14,683 nt of DNA, from assembly GCA_027003085.1 (NCBI GenBank), contig JALWYR010000185.1, forward strand, positions 1 to 14,683. The letters run 5' to 3'. The translations under genes were made by a program, and so were the position numbers. Shown in pieces: positions 13,903 through 14,683 of this stretch; within the stretch, counting starts at the first letter, position 1; each line of letters opens with the position of its first letter. The notes beneath the pieces were generated by a model. That model was not told where the DNA came from and made no database searches. It worked only from the letters and a program-made list of their open reading frames with translations. This stretch comes from Flavobacteriales bacterium. GTDB lineage: Bacteria; Bacteroidota; Bacteroidia; Flavobacteriales; Flavobacteriaceae.

Positions 13903-14683
13903 TTTGTGTTTTTTTTCGTTGGTAAGCCTCCCTCACAAATGCCTTGAACAAGGGATGCGGATAATCCACCGTGGATTGGTATTCGGGATGGAATTGCACG
14001 GCCACAAACCACGGGTGGTTTTCCAGTTCGATGGCTTCGGTCAGGCCCGAAGCCGCATCGGTGGCCGAAATTTTCATGCCCGCTTTTTGGAACATTTCGC
14101 CGTAGGATTCGTTGAAAAAATAACGGTGCCTGTGGCGTTCCGAAATACGTTCGGTGCCGAAGGCCTTGCGAATAAGTGTTCCGGGCTTCAAATCGATGTC
14201 GAAGGCACCCAAACGCATGGTGCCGCCCATCAGTTCTTTTTCCAGTTGTTCGGGCAACAGGTCGATGACCGGATAGGGCGTTTCGGGATCTATTTCGGTG
14301 GAATTGGCTTTTTTGAGCCCCAACACATTGCGGGCAAATTCGATCACCGCCATTTGCATACCGAAACAAATACCCAGGAGCGGGACTTTGTTTTCGCGCG
14401 CATATTTCAGTGCCAAAATCTTGCCTTCGATGCCCCGGCTTCCGAATCCGGGCGCAATCAAAATGCCGTGGGCGGCGGATAATTTTTCGTCAATATTTTC
14501 TGCGTCAAGTTTTTCAGAATTAACCCACAAAATATTGACTTTCAACTTATTTGCTACTCCACCATGAACCAATGCTTCACGTATGGATTTGTAGGCGTCG
14601 TGCAATTCAACATATTTACCCACCAGGGCAATATTGACCTCGTCCTGCGGATGATTGTAACGTTCCAAAAAGGCCTTCCAGGC
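13865..14683 (-). CDS. pyrG: CTP synthase, C-terminal part (gene runs off the right edge)
   Basis: The frame is open to the window end and gives the last 272 residues of a protein normally near 540, so the N-terminal synthase domain lies outside. Seen here are NIALVGKYVELHDAYKSI at the start of the glutamine amidotransferase domain, the nucleophile Cys in LLGICFGMQMA (Cys106 of the fragment), ERHRHRYFFN and the His-Glu pair in FHPEYQS (His232, Glu234). CTP synthase makes CTP from UTP, ATP and glutamine-derived ammonia. The last 12 codons or so (basic, Lys/Gln/Thr-rich) overlap the yidC start, suggesting translational coupling. Confidence 0.97.
   Translation of the reverse strand, partial: AWKAFLERYNHPQDEVNIALVGKYVELHDAYKSIREALVHGGVANKLKVNILWVNSEKLDAENIDEKLSAAHGILIAPGFGSRGIEGKILALKYARENKVPLLGICFGMQMAVIEFARNVLGLKKANSTEIDPETPYPVIDLLPEQLEKELMGGTMRLGAFDIDLKPGTLIRKAFGTERISERHRHRYFFNESYGEMFQKAGMKISATDAASGLTEAIELENHPWFVAVQFHPEYQSTVDYPHPLFKAFVREAYQRKKTQNGSKKQRTKTGA

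Overview
The window looks like a chromosomal segment from a member of the Bacteroidota, most likely Flavobacteriia. The evidence is a gldI gene, a cyclophilin-FKBP fusion lipoprotein, a PYPGCE-type TonB-like domain, and a pyrG-yidC pair. Three genes also carry close matches to the Bacteroidota -7 promoter element TAnnTTTG just upstream, and Shine-Dalgarno sequences are mostly absent. Most genes are moderately GC-balanced. Two stretches deviate: an AT-rich gene at 162-1487 and a GC-rich noncoding block at about 9770-10050.

Left part (1-4157, plus strand): the 3' end of an unrecognised gene; an AT-rich AlbA_2/GHKL ATPase-type putative regulator; a tandem 9-11 bp repeat that fills the whole gap to the next gene; a small inner-membrane-anchored protein with a TonB-C-like domain; and a secreted S9B (DPP IV-like) peptidase with its own promoter-like element.

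Middle part (4235-9648, plus strand): a divergent sigma-70-like protein and smpB (1-nt overlap), then a promoter-like element and a tightly overlapping cluster of a DHH/DHHA1 phosphoesterase, gldI and a dual-family immunophilin. The last two are both predicted periplasmic lipoprotein prolyl isomerases. A small coiled-coil protein, a strong intrinsic terminator and an apbE-type flavin transferase lipoprotein follow. The cluster combines ribosome rescue (SmpB), nucleotide or short-RNA turnover (DHH) and envelope protein folding.

Right part (10080-14683, minus strand): pyrG (3' part only), yidC (38-nt overlap with pyrG) and an APC-family permease with a soluble C-terminal domain, arranged as a likely transcription unit converging on apbE.

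Between the convergent apbE and permease genes (9649-10079) there is no credible protein gene. The region holds a terminator-like hairpin, a nested inverted repeat around an AT-rich heptamer-repeat loop, and a GC-rich, hairpin-dense block with internal repeats, one pair showing compensatory differences. This is the best candidate in the window for something undescribed: a structured noncoding RNA or a small non-autonomous repeat element.
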